Part shown: positions 44,764-52,481 of the stretch, in pieces
Layout: each line of letters starts with the position of its first letter
Numbering within the stretch: the stretch's first letter is position 1
Assembly: GCF_018860165.1 (NCBI RefSeq)
Contig: NZ_JAHKNG010000016.1
Location: forward strand, 1 to 64,000
Reading direction: 5' to 3'
Source of the DNA: Paracoccus marinaquae
GTDB lineage: Bacteria; Pseudomonadota; Alphaproteobacteria; Rhodobacterales; Rhodobacteraceae
Length of the DNA stretch: 64,000 nt
Translations under genes and position numbers: made by a program
Notes under the pieces: generated by a model
Databases searched by the model: none
Told to the model about the DNA's origin: nothing
What the model saw: only the letters and a program-made list of their open reading frames with translations

Positions 44764-45207
44764 ATGACTTCCACAGCCCCGCAGATCGTCAGCGCCCGCC
44801 CTCGGATGACGGCCGAGATCATGGCCCGGACCGGTCTGGACGAGGCCCGGCTTGCCCGGCTGGTGGATGGCTTCTATGCCAAGGTGCGCCGGGATCCGGT
44901 GCTTGGACCGATCTTCGAGGCGCGGATTGCCGACTGGGGGCCGCATCTTGCGCGGATGAAGGACTTCTGGTCCTCGGTCGCGCTGATGACCGGCCGCTAT
45001 CACGGCGCCCCGGTTCCCGCCCATCTGGACCTGCCGGTCGACTGGCCGGAATTCGAGCGCTGGCTGGCCCTGTTTCGGGAAACCGCCTTCGAGACCTGCC
45101 CGCCCGACGGTGCCCGCCACCTGATCGAGCGGGCCGAGCGCATCGCCCGCTCGTTGAACATGGCGATCCGGAATGCAAACCCAGGGCAGGTTCCATCCCT
45201 GCTGTAA
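44764..45207 (+). CDS. Group III truncated hemoglobin
   Basis: This 147-aa heme protein has the B-helix GFYAKVRRDPVLGPIF (Phe37-Tyr38), a GRYHGAPVPAHLDLP segment with the likely proximal His87 and the group III layout without the group I/II pre-A extension. AGGAGA precedes the ATG by six bases. It starts an operon that also contains RIC-like hemerythrin, AhpD-like and NnrS genes, consistent with NO or peroxynitrite detoxification. It lies divergent from the NsrR-like regulator across a 14-bp palindrome. Confidence 0.92.
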   Translation: MTSTAPQIVSARPRMTAEIMARTGLDEARLARLVDGFYAKVRRDPVLGPIFEARIADWGPHLARMKDFWSSVALMTGRYHGAPVPAHLDLPVDWPEFERWLALFRETAFETCPPDGARHLIERAERIARSLNMAIRNANPGQVPSLL

Positions 45208-45222
45208 TCGAAAGGAAAGGAC

Positions 45223-45711
45223 ATGACTGCCGCGCATCCGCCGCAGGATCCCGCCGGGCTTACGGCCTTCATCGAGACGCAGTATCACGCGAAGCATCGC
45301 CAGCAACTGCCCGAACTTGCCGCCCTCTCGAACAAGGTCGAGACGGTGCATGCCGGCCAGGCGCATGTGCCGGCCGGCCTGTCCGTGCTGCTGCAGCGGA
45401 TGATCGGCGAGATGGAGGTGCACATGAAGAAGGAGGAACTGATCCTGTTTCCGGCCATGCGCCGGGCCTCGGGCGGCGGCCTTCAGGCGCCCATCGCGGC
45501 GATGCGCGGCGACCATGACGACCACGCGGCCGAGATCCGGCAGATCCGCGCGCTGACCGACGACCTGACCCTGCCCGAGGGAGCCTGCCGCAGCTGGACG
45601 CGGCTCTATCAGGACCTGCAGGGTTTCGTGGCGGATCTGGAAGAACACATCCGGCTGGAAAATGAGGTACTGTTTCCGCAGTTCGAACCCGACGGAGCGC
45701 ACCATGGCTGA
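45223..45711 (+). CDS. Hemerythrin-domain protein, RIC/YtfE-like without ScdA_N domain
   Basis: This 162-aa protein has a di-iron hemerythrin pattern: YHAKHRQQLPEL (His22/His25), TVHAGQAH, HMKKEELILFP (His67, Glu71), RGDHDDHA and HIRLENEVLFP (His142, Glu146). RIC/YtfE proteins repair nitrosylated or oxidised Fe-S clusters; here the N-terminal ScdA_N domain with its Cys is missing, so only the di-iron part is present. The gene lies 15 bases after the truncated hemoglobin gene and its end overlaps the next gene by 8 bp. Confidence 0.9.
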   Translation: MTAAHPPQDPAGLTAFIETQYHAKHRQQLPELAALSNKVETVHAGQAHVPAGLSVLLQRMIGEMEVHMKKEELILFPAMRRASGGGLQAPIAAMRGDHDDHAAEIRQIRALTDDLTLPEGACRSWTRLYQDLQGFVADLEEHIRLENEVLFPQFEPDGAHHG

Positions 45712-46048
45712 TCTGAACCTGCCGAAACCGACCAGAGAGCTTGTCGACCGCCGTCGCGCGCTCGCCCCCGAGGCCGAGGATGCCTTTCGCGCCTTCTCCA
45801 AGACGGTCTTCGCGGACGGCGCGCTGGACGGGCGCACCAAGCAGCTGATCGCCGTGGCCGTCGCCCATGTCACGCAGTGCCCCTGGTGCATCGAGGGCCA
45901 TGTCAAGGCCGCGCGGCGTGCCGGCGCCAGTTCCGAGCAGGTCATGGAGGCGATCTGGGTCGCCGCCGAGATGCGTGCCGGGGCGTCCTGGGCCCACGCC
46001 CTGAAGGCCGTGACCCTGCTGGACGACAGCGAAGCGGACGGGGCCTGA
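45704..46048 (+). CDS. Carboxymuconolactone decarboxylase/AhpD-like protein
   Basis: This 114-aa protein has the alkylhydroperoxidase-type motif CPWCIEGHVKAA with Cys59, Cys62 and His66. Such proteins reduce peroxides through the Cys pair. It starts with MADLNLPKPTREL inside the end of the hemerythrin gene. In the NO-stress operon it may detoxify peroxide or peroxynitrite, or reduce S-nitrosothiols. Confidence 0.92.
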   Translation: MADLNLPKPTRELVDRRRALAPEAEDAFRAFSKTVFADGALDGRTKQLIAVAVAHVTQCPWCIEGHVKAARRAGASSEQVMEAIWVAAEMRAGASWAHALKAVTLLDDSEADGA

Positions 46049-46076
46049 TGCAGCTGCGGGCAAGGGCCGGACGAAG

Positions 46077-47120
46077 ATGATACCCGCGCGCGGCAAGGAC
46101 CCGCTGCAGACGGCGCTGTGCGAGTTGCTGGGGTGCGAGGTTCCGGTCATTCTGGCCGGCATGGGTGGCGTGGCGCGATGGGAACTGGCCGCCGCCATCG
46201 CCGAGGCCGGCGGCTATGCGACCCTCGGCATGGTGCGCGAAGACCCCGACCTGATCGAGCGCGAAGTCACCGCCCTGCGCGCGGCAACCGACCGGCCCTT
46301 CGCCGTGAACCTGATCCCTTCGGCCACCGATCCGACGCTGCTGGACGCGCAGATCGGGCGTTGTCTCGATCTTGCCGTGCCGGCCTTTTCCTTTTTCTGG
46401 GATGTGGTTCCCGCGGCGATCGAACGGGTCAAGGCCGCGGGCTGCCTGGTGCTGCATCAGGTCGGAAACCCGGATGCCGCTCGCGCGGCCGAAGCCGCGG
46501 GCGCCGATCTGATCATCGCCCAGGGGATCGAGGCCGGGGGCCATGTCCACGGGCGCCAGCCGGCCTTCGCGCTGGCCGAAGCGATCCGCGCCGCCAGCGA
46601 TCTGCCGGTGGCGGTCTCCGGCGGCATCTCGACCGGCGAGGACCTTGCCCGTGCCATCGCGGCCGGGCTGGACGGGGTGCAATGTGGCACCGCCTTCATC
46701 GCGACCGACGAATCCTTCGCGCATGCCTATCACAAGACGCGCGTGGCCGAGGCGACCGGCGAGGACACGGTCCTGACCGACATCTTCGTTCTGAACTGGC
46801 CCAAGGGCGCGGCGGTACGGGTCCTGCGCAATTCCGTCACCGATGCGCTGGCGGGCCGCTATCTGGGGCATGATCCCGCCGCCCTGCCCCGCGAACCCAT
46901 CGCCTGGGACGACGATGTGCCGCGGCTGCGTTTCAGCACCGACTCGCCGCTGCGCTTGACCACCGGCGATCTTGAGGCGATGGCAATCTATGCCGGACAG
47001 GGCGCCGGCCGGGTGACCTCGATCATGCCGGCCGCCCAGAGGCTGCAACGGATGGCAGCCGAGGCGCGACGGATCCTTGGAGACACCGCACCTGCACGGA
47101 TATCGGAAAGCGCGCCATGA
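46077..47120 (+). CDS. Nitronate monooxygenase/2-nitropropane dioxygenase family enzyme
   Basis: This 347-aa FMN-dependent TIM-barrel protein has the family segments VPVILAGMGGVARWELAAAIAEAGG (about 21-45), QGIEAGGHVHGR (about 149-160) with the catalytic-type His, and VAVSGGISTGEDLARAIAAGLDGVQCGTAF (about 179-208). It would oxidise alkyl nitronates, which can arise from reactive nitrogen species. It lies 28 bases after the AhpD-like gene and overlaps the next gene by ATGA. Confidence 0.9.
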   Translation: MIPARGKDPLQTALCELLGCEVPVILAGMGGVARWELAAAIAEAGGYATLGMVREDPDLIEREVTALRAATDRPFAVNLIPSATDPTLLDAQIGRCLDLAVPAFSFFWDVVPAAIERVKAAGCLVLHQVGNPDAARAAEAAGADLIIAQGIEAGGHVHGRQPAFALAEAIRAASDLPVAVSGGISTGEDLARAIAAGLDGVQCGTAFIATDESFAHAYHKTRVAEATGEDTVLTDIFVLNWPKGAAVRVLRNSVTDALAGRYLGHDPAALPREPIAWDDDVPRLRFSTDSPLRLTTGDLEAMAIYAGQGAGRVTSIMPAAQRLQRMAAEARRILGDTAPARISESAP

Positions 47121-47824
47121 GCGAGGCCTTCAAAAGCTTTCGCTGCCAGAGCGGTTTCTCGTCGCCCCCCTGCTATGCGTCCGGGATCGCCCCCGACTAT
47201 TTCGATCCACTGGCCGTCGATCCGCAGCAGGCCGCCGATGTCGGCCGCTGGCGCAGGGCGGAAAGGGACCGCCTGCGCGCGGCACGCCGCGGGCTGTCGA
47301 TCGCCGAACGGCAGCGCGCCGACGCCGCACTGAGCCGATCGCTGCGCGAGTTGTTGCGGGACCGTTTCGACGGCGCAAGGGGGCTGGTTCTCTCGGCCTA
47401 CTGGCCGATCAAGGGCGAACCCGACCTGCGTCCCTTGATGACCGATCTGCACCTGGGCGGCGTCGAGATCGCCCTGCCCGTGGTCGAGACCCGGGCCGCC
47501 CCGCTGATCTTCCGGCGCTGGACACCCGAAACGCGGATGATCCGTGGGCACTGGAACATCCCCGTCCCGCCCCCCGAGGCGCCTTCCGTCATCCCCGCGA
47601 TCGTGCTGGCGCCGCTGCTGGGCTGGAGCGGCGACGGCTTCCGGCTGGGCTATGGCGGCGGATATTTCGACCGCACCCTGGCGGCGCTGAAGCCGCGCCC
47701 CTTCGCCATCGGAATCGGCTTCGAGGCCGCGCGCCTGCCGACGATCTATCCCCAGCCCCATGACATCCCGCTGAATGTGATCCTGACCGAGGCCGGGTCG
47801 TACCCCGCCCGCCAGACCGGATGA
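47117..47824 (+). CDS. 5-formyltetrahydrofolate cyclo-ligase family protein with N-terminal extension
   Basis: This 235-aa protein has the cyclo-ligase core: RRAERDRLRAARRGLS, then YWPIKGEPDLRPLM, and GYGGGYFDRTLA near the C-terminus, the ATP/folate site. Unlike the housekeeping enzyme it has about 40 extra N-terminal residues with the motif SSPPCYASGIAPDYF, containing a single Cys. It is fused by ATGA overlap to nitronate monooxygenase and NnrS in the NO-stress operon. It may not act on folate at all; the extension suggests a special role. Confidence 0.82.
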   Translation: MSEAFKSFRCQSGFSSPPCYASGIAPDYFDPLAVDPQQAADVGRWRRAERDRLRAARRGLSIAERQRADAALSRSLRELLRDRFDGARGLVLSAYWPIKGEPDLRPLMTDLHLGGVEIALPVVETRAAPLIFRRWTPETRMIRGHWNIPVPPPEAPSVIPAIVLAPLLGWSGDGFRLGYGGGYFDRTLAALKPRPFAIGIGFEAARLPTIYPQPHDIPLNVILTEAGSYPARQTG

Positions 47825-49026
47825 CCAGCACCGCCGAGCAGATGCGCGCCTGGCGCGGGCCGGCGCTGCTCAGCTTTGGCTTCCGGCCGATGTTTCTGGG
47901 TGCCGCGATCTGGGCGGCGCTGGCGATGGTGCTGTGGCTGCTGGCCATGGCCGGGCGGATCGACCTGCCGACCCGGTTCGATCCCGCAAGCTGGCATGCC
48001 CATGAGTTCCTGTTCGGCTATCTTTCGGCCGTCATTGCCGGCTTCCTGCTGACGGCGGTGCCGAACTGGACGGGACACCTGCCCGTCATCGGCTGGCCGC
48101 TGGGCGGGCTGCTGTGCCTGTGGATCGCCGGGCGGCTGGCGATCCTCTTTTCGACGGCGATGCCCCCCGCGGCCGCGGCGCTTGCCGATCTGGCGATGCC
48201 GGTGGCGCTGCTCGCCTTCCTCGCCCGCGAGGTCATCAGGGGCCGGAACTGGCGCAACCTGCCGCCGCTGACCTTGCTGGGCGTCTTCACGCTTGGCAAT
48301 GCCGTGTTCCACTGGGAGGCGGCGCAGGGCCATGCCGCAGCGCAGGGCTTTGGGCTGCGGATCGGCCTTGGCGCCGCCGTCATGCTGATCGCGCTGGTCG
48401 GGGGCCGGATCCTGCCCTCGTTCACCCGCAACTGGCTGGTGCGGCAAGGCCCGGGACGGCTGCCGGTGCCGCCGATGCAGGGTTTCGACCGGATCGGCCT
48501 GATGGCGCTGCTGGCGGCGTTGGTGGTCTGGATCGCGGCACCCGAGGCGCGGCTGTCAGCACTGATGCTGGCCGCAGCCGGGGCGCTGCACCTGCTGCGG
48601 CTGTCGCGGTGGGCGGGAGAGCGGACCGGACCCGAGCCGCTGCTGTGGATCCTGCATCTGGGCTATGCGTTCCTTCCCGCCGGTGCCCTTGTGATCGCTG
48701 CCGCAATCCTCTGGCCCGGCCTGCTGGGCCCGGCACCGGCGCAGCACCTGTGGATGGCCGGCGCAATCGGCTCCATGACGCTGGCGGTGATGACGCGCTC
48801 GACCCTGACCCATACCGGCCAGCGGCCCGAGGCCGGGCGCGGAACGCTGGTGCTGTATCTGTCGCTGCTGCTGGCCGTCGCCGCGCGGCTGGCCGCGGGC
48901 CTCTGGCCCTCGCAGTCAACGGCATTGCTGACACTGTCCGGGCTGGCATGGATCGGCGCGTTCGGCGGCTTCGCCCTGCTCTACGGCCCGGCCCTGCTGC
49001 GCCCGCGCCAGCGCGCGCGCATCTGA
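47821..49026 (+). CDS. nnrS: NnrS family heme-copper membrane protein
   Basis: This 401-aa protein has about twelve helices and the NnrS signature HAHEFLFGYLSAVIAGFLLTAVPNWTG near 60-87, plus histidines in NAVFHWEAA and LTHTGQ. NnrS protects cells from NO stress and is often co-regulated with denitrification; it was named from Rhodobacter. Its ATG overlaps the cyclo-ligase stop by ATGA, making it the last gene of the operon from 44764. Confidence 0.93.
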   Translation: MTSTAEQMRAWRGPALLSFGFRPMFLGAAIWAALAMVLWLLAMAGRIDLPTRFDPASWHAHEFLFGYLSAVIAGFLLTAVPNWTGHLPVIGWPLGGLLCLWIAGRLAILFSTAMPPAAAALADLAMPVALLAFLAREVIRGRNWRNLPPLTLLGVFTLGNAVFHWEAAQGHAAAQGFGLRIGLGAAVMLIALVGGRILPSFTRNWLVRQGPGRLPVPPMQGFDRIGLMALLAALVVWIAAPEARLSALMLAAAGALHLLRLSRWAGERTGPEPLLWILHLGYAFLPAGALVIAAAILWPGLLGPAPAQHLWMAGAIGSMTLAVMTRSTLTHTGQRPEAGRGTLVLYLSLLLAVAARLAAGLWPSQSTALLTLSGLAWIGAFGGFALLYGPALLRPRQRARI

Positions 49027-49036
49027 GGTAAGGGCG

Positions 49037-49510
49037 TCAAGCGGCCCGCGCCTCACGGATCAGTTCCATGACCTCTGCCCCAAGCGCCAGATCCGCCACC
49101 TGCCCGAAATGGCGCGCCCGCATCCTGCCCTGGCGGTCGAACAGCACGAGGCTGGGCGTTCCCTCCAGGCCCCAGGCCGCCATCGTGCGCGGCAGTCCGG
49201 TGGTGCCCGGCGCGTCCATGGCGACCGGAAAGCGGATGCGCCATTCATGCAGGAACGCAGCCAGTCCGGCGCGGCTGTTGCCGTCGTGATGCTCAAAGAC
49301 GCTGTGCAACCCGATCACAGCCAGATCCGCCGCCTCGAAGGTCTGGCTCAGGCGCTGCGCCTGCGGCAGGCCATGCAGGACACAGCCCGGGCAGAGCATC
49401 TGGAACACCTCGACCGCCAGAACCCGGCCCCGGAAATCCGCGAGCGCCATCGGCCGGTCGGCATTCAGCCATTCGGCGGCGAAGAAGGGGGGATCATCCA
49501 TATCCTGCAT
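49037..49510 (-). CDS. Thioredoxin-like peroxiredoxin/TlpA family protein
   Basis: This 157-aa protein has a CPGC pair at about 41-44 in EVFQMLCPGCVLHGLP and a thioredoxin fold with the cis-Pro in EGTPSLVLF. No signal peptide is seen. AAGG is too near the first ATG (49510); ATG at 49501 is better placed and may be the true start. It lies convergent with NnrS with an 10-bp gap, and just after the secreted protein gene on its own strand. Confidence 0.85.
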   Translation of the reverse strand: MQDMDDPPFFAAEWLNADRPMALADFRGRVLAVEVFQMLCPGCVLHGLPQAQRLSQTFEAADLAVIGLHSVFEHHDGNSRAGLAAFLHEWRIRFPVAMDAPGTTGLPRTMAAWGLEGTPSLVLFDRQGRMRARHFGQVADLALGAEVMELIREARAA

Positions 49511-49556
49511 CCTTGTGCTGTCGGGCGCGGCGGCAAGCGACGCCGCGCCCTTTTGG

Positions 49557-50303
49557 CTATTGCCCGGCCTGGCCCGGCAGGCTCAGATCGCCCGAGGCGA
49601 TGTCGAACACATCGGTCACGCAAAGCAGCGGCGCGTGGACATTGGCGTTCACCTGCAAGGCCGAGGTGACCGCATCGAACCGTGCCTGACCCACCGCGCC
49701 GATATCGGCGAAGGGTACCTTCACGCTCAGCTTCGGCCCCTCGAAGACCGGCGACCAGCCGGGGCTGTCGATCAGGATCGGCAGCCCCGGCCAGGTCAGC
49801 GGCAAGGGCGGGGTCGCGCCTTCGGGAATGTCGATCACCTTGAGCGCGCCCGGCCCGCAGGCGTCGTCCGGGCCAAGGACGACCCAGTGGCTGTGCCACA
49901 GCGCGCCGTCGTCATCGGTGCTGCCCGAGCGGCTTTCATCGAACAGCGGCGTGTCGTCGAAATCGGGATGGATGGTGACCGCGAAGGCGAGGATCCCGGC
50001 CCCGCTCTCAAACCCCACCGTGGCGGGATCCAGCGTCGTCGGCCAGACATAGGAAAAGACCGGCGCCCCGGCCAGCGCGCCGGCCGCCTCGGGCCCGTCT
50101 TCGCCCGGCGTGCCGGCGACCGACATCGAGAAGGTGGCCAGCCGGCGATCGGTGGTGATATCGGCGGCCACGATATCGAAGGCCGCCCGCTCGGCATTTC
50201 CCGCCTCGGCGGCAAGCTCGTGCGCGCCGGCCGCGCCGGCCGCAAGGCCCAGCATCGCCGCCGCGCCGAACACATGGCGAAGGGATCGTTTCTGTGTCAT
50301 CAT
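49557..50303 (-). CDS. Secreted protein of unknown function
   Basis: This 248-aa protein has a Sec signal peptide (MMTQKRSLRHVFGAAAMLGLAAGAAGAHELAAE) and a beta-rich body with GILAFAVTIHPDFDDTPLF and ALWHSHWVVLGPDDAC; the WHSHW cluster could bind a metal. Two further Cys lie at ACGPG and LLCVTD. AAGGAAG precedes the ATG. It is flanked by a MarR regulator upstream and the CPGC redoxin downstream on the same strand. I do not recognise the family; the His cluster and redoxin neighbour suggest a metal- or disulfide-related role. Confidence 0.72.
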   Translation of the reverse strand: MMTQKRSLRHVFGAAAMLGLAAGAAGAHELAAEAGNAERAAFDIVAADITTDRRLATFSMSVAGTPGEDGPEAAGALAGAPVFSYVWPTTLDPATVGFESGAGILAFAVTIHPDFDDTPLFDESRSGSTDDDGALWHSHWVVLGPDDACGPGALKVIDIPEGATPPLPLTWPGLPILIDSPGWSPVFEGPKLSVKVPFADIGAVGQARFDAVTSALQVNANVHAPLLCVTDVFDIASGDLSLPGQAGQ

Positions 50304-50337
50304 CAGGTGCTTCCTTTCGTGACAGAGGGGTTGCATT

Positions 50338-50374
50338 GGGCACCCGGGCCGTTGCCGCGGCTTTCCGGGTGCCC
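50338..50374 (-). terminator. Stem-loop after the MarR regulator
   Basis: GGGCACCCGG at 50338-50347 pairs with CCGGGTGCCC at 50365-50374, a perfect 10-bp stem with a 17-nt GC-rich loop. It lies 4 bp after the marR stop and before the secreted-protein gene. No strong U-tract is seen, so it may only partly terminate. Confidence 0.6.
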
Positions 50375-50377
50375 GCC

Positions 50378-51001
50378 TTACCCCACGGCCAGCAGACGCG
50401 CGCCCGCGAGGGCCGCCTGCTCTGCCGTGGCGGTTTCGTGGTCGCCGCAATCCATCCGCAGGCCGGCATCGCCGAAGGCGGCATCGACCAGCGCGCAATG
50501 ATGCGGCGCGGCGGCATCATCATGGACATGGGGGCGGAAATAGCGGCAGGTCACGCACATGCGCTGAACCGGGATCGCGCGCGCCTCCTGCAGTGACCGG
50601 ATCACCTGGGTCAGCGAGCGCAGCAGCGCCCCGCGCTCGGCATCGCCAAGACCTGCGATCGCCCCAAACAATGCCTCGGGCGCCTCGGGGATCCGCTTGG
50701 CAAGGGAATGGCCTGCCGCCGTGGCCTCGATGCGGCGGGCACGCCCGTCATCGGGATCGGGACGGCGGACCACCAACCCTTTCTTCGCCAGCGCCGACAC
50801 CGTGTCGCTGAGGCTGGCCTGCGACACGCCCAGCAAGGCGGCCAGTTCGGCCGCACGCTCGGGCCGGGCCGCGACCCGCAACAGCACCTCGCCCTGCGTC
50901 GGGTTGAGACCGGCAGCCCCGAAGACCTGCCACTGACTGGCCCGCCAGAATACGGCGAGGCGCTGCAAGGCAGTTGCGATCTGTCGGGAACTTCCGGGCA
51001 T
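50378..51001 (-). CDS. MarR-family regulator with Cys/His-rich C-terminal tail
   Basis: This 207-aa protein has the winged HTH (LAALLGVSQASLSDTVSALAKKGLV near 53-77, with the wing DPDDGRARR) and, beyond the usual 145 residues, a tail with CVTCRYF, HVHDD, HHCALVDA and DCGDHE (about 147-190): four Cys and five His. The tail looks like a zinc or Fe-S site and could act as a redox or metal sensor. It lies upstream of the secreted protein and redoxin genes, which are probable targets. Confidence 0.85.
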   Translation of the reverse strand: MPGSSRQIATALQRLAVFWRASQWQVFGAAGLNPTQGEVLLRVAARPERAAELAALLGVSQASLSDTVSALAKKGLVVRRPDPDDGRARRIEATAAGHSLAKRIPEAPEALFGAIAGLGDAERGALLRSLTQVIRSLQEARAIPVQRMCVTCRYFRPHVHDDAAAPHHCALVDAAFGDAGLRMDCGDHETATAEQAALAGARLLAVG

Positions 51002-51088
51002 GGGGCACCTCCATGCCTTACAATATAGGAGTCCTAATTATTTTCAAGCCCTGTCGACGAAATGGGCAGGGCGAACCACCAAACAGAA

Positions 51089-51112
51089 CGGGCGGCCCTC
51101 ACGGGCCGCCCG
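51089..51112 (-). terminator. Terminator of the type I secretion operon
   Basis: CGGGCGGCCC, loop TCAC, GGGCCGCCCG form a perfect 10-bp stem 29 bp after the HlyD-like stop. Reading the minus strand, TTCTGTTTGG follows, giving a T-rich tail. It would end the operon running from 59919. Confidence 0.82.
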
Positions 51113-51140
51113 ATGCGGGCAGGATGCCGCGAGGCCGAAG

Positions 51141-52481
51141 CTATTGTTCGCGGAACGCCCGCGACATGCTGTCGATGATCGGCCGGGCCAGATATTGCGC
51201 GAAGGTCCGCTCTTCGGTCTGGATCATGATCTCGGTGGGCATCCCCGGCGTCGGGGAAAAGTTGGCGACGCGGGCGATCTGGTCTTCGCTCAGCGAGATA
51301 CGGGCAAGATAGACCTCCTGCATCTCTCCGGTCGACGCCTCGACGATCGAGTCGGCCGACAGATAATAGACCTCGCCCTCGAGGATCGGAGTGATGCGCT
51401 GGTTCAGGGCGGTCAGTCGCACGCTGGCCTTCTGCCCGGTCTTGACGCTGTCGACCTCATTGCGCGAGATCGTCGCCTCGATGATCAGCGGAGCATCCGA
51501 CGGCAGGATCTCGAGGATCGGCTTGCCGCTTTCGACGACGCCGCCAGAGGTGTGGTAATAAAGCCGGACCACGGTGCCCGCCACCGGCGCCACGACCTCG
51601 GAACGATCAAGAACGCTTTGCGCCTTGCGCGACTGTTCGCGGATACTTTCCAGTTCCGCCTGAACGGCCTGCAACTGGTCAAGTGACGCCTGCCGGTATT
51701 CGCTGCGCGCCTTCTCGATCTGGTCCTCGGATTTCAGCTGCATCTGCTCGATTTCGCCGATCTCGGCCTCGAGCCGACCGATCTGGCCCTCGGCCTCGAT
51801 CTTGACACGTTCGACCGCAATGACCTCGGGCCGGCGCGTCAACTGCTTCTCGAACAGTTCGTTCTTCGCGGCCAGTTCCTCGATCAGCAGTTCGAGCTGA
51901 GCCCGCAACGAGGCAAGCTGGGTCTCGTAGCCGACCTTCCTGACCCCCAATGCCTCGGTATTCCGGACCAGCAGGATCAGATCCTGCTTGAGGGCCCGGC
52001 GCGAGACTTCGAAGGCCAGTTCCTGGCTCGCGATGATCGCCTCGAACTCACTGTCACCGCGCAGGGCGACGATGTGGCGGGGGAAGGTCAGTTTTTCCTT
52101 CTCGGCATATTCCGCCAGAAGCCTGGCCTCGGTCGCCTCGAGCCGATAGCGGCGCAGTTGCAGTTCCCGCTCATTGGCCAGAGAGGCGGTCTCATCCATC
52201 CTGAGCAGGATCTCGCCGGCCTCGACCCGGTCGCCCTCGCTGACGCGGATTTCCTTGATGATCCCGCCTTCGAGGTGCTGGATGATCTTGTTCTGCCCGG
52301 TCGCCACGAAGGACCCCTGGGCGATCACGGCCGCGGCCAGAGGGGCGCGGAACGCCCAGGCCGAGAAGCCGCCGAAGCTGACCACCAGCAACAGGATTCC
52401 GAACAGGGCCTGACGCCGGATCGAGCGGGGAACATCGCGGTACCATTGATCGTGACCGCCGACGGTAACCAGTTCACGCAT
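51141..52481 (-). CDS. Type I secretion membrane-fusion protein (HlyD/PrtE-like)
   Basis: This 446-aa protein has a short cytoplasmic N-terminus, one membrane helix (about 24-44), a biotinyl-lipoyl half (GSFVATGQNKIIQHLEGGIIKEI), a long coiled coil (about 150-290, Glu/Leu/Gln rich) and the second lipoyl half VVAPVAGTVVRLYYHTSGGVV. It forms the periplasmic adaptor that links the ABC transporter to an outer-membrane TolC-like channel, which is not in the window. It overlaps the ABC gene by 8 bp. Confidence 0.93.
   Translation of the reverse strand: MRELVTVGGHDQWYRDVPRSIRRQALFGILLLVVSFGGFSAWAFRAPLAAAVIAQGSFVATGQNKIIQHLEGGIIKEIRVSEGDRVEAGEILLRMDETASLANERELQLRRYRLEATEARLLAEYAEKEKLTFPRHIVALRGDSEFEAIIASQELAFEVSRRALKQDLILLVRNTEALGVRKVGYETQLASLRAQLELLIEELAAKNELFEKQLTRRPEVIAVERVKIEAEGQIGRLEAEIGEIEQMQLKSEDQIEKARSEYRQASLDQLQAVQAELESIREQSRKAQSVLDRSEVVAPVAGTVVRLYYHTSGGVVESGKPILEILPSDAPLIIEATISRNEVDSVKTGQKASVRLTALNQRITPILEGEVYYLSADSIVEASTGEMQEVYLARISLSEDQIARVANFSPTPGMPTEIMIQTEERTFAQYLARPIIDSMSRAFREQ

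Noticed and set aside
50304-50498. N-terminal extension of the secreted protein frame to 50498
   Set aside because: It would overlap the terminator at 50338-50374 and the marR end; the signal peptide begins at 50303 with a good ribosome site.
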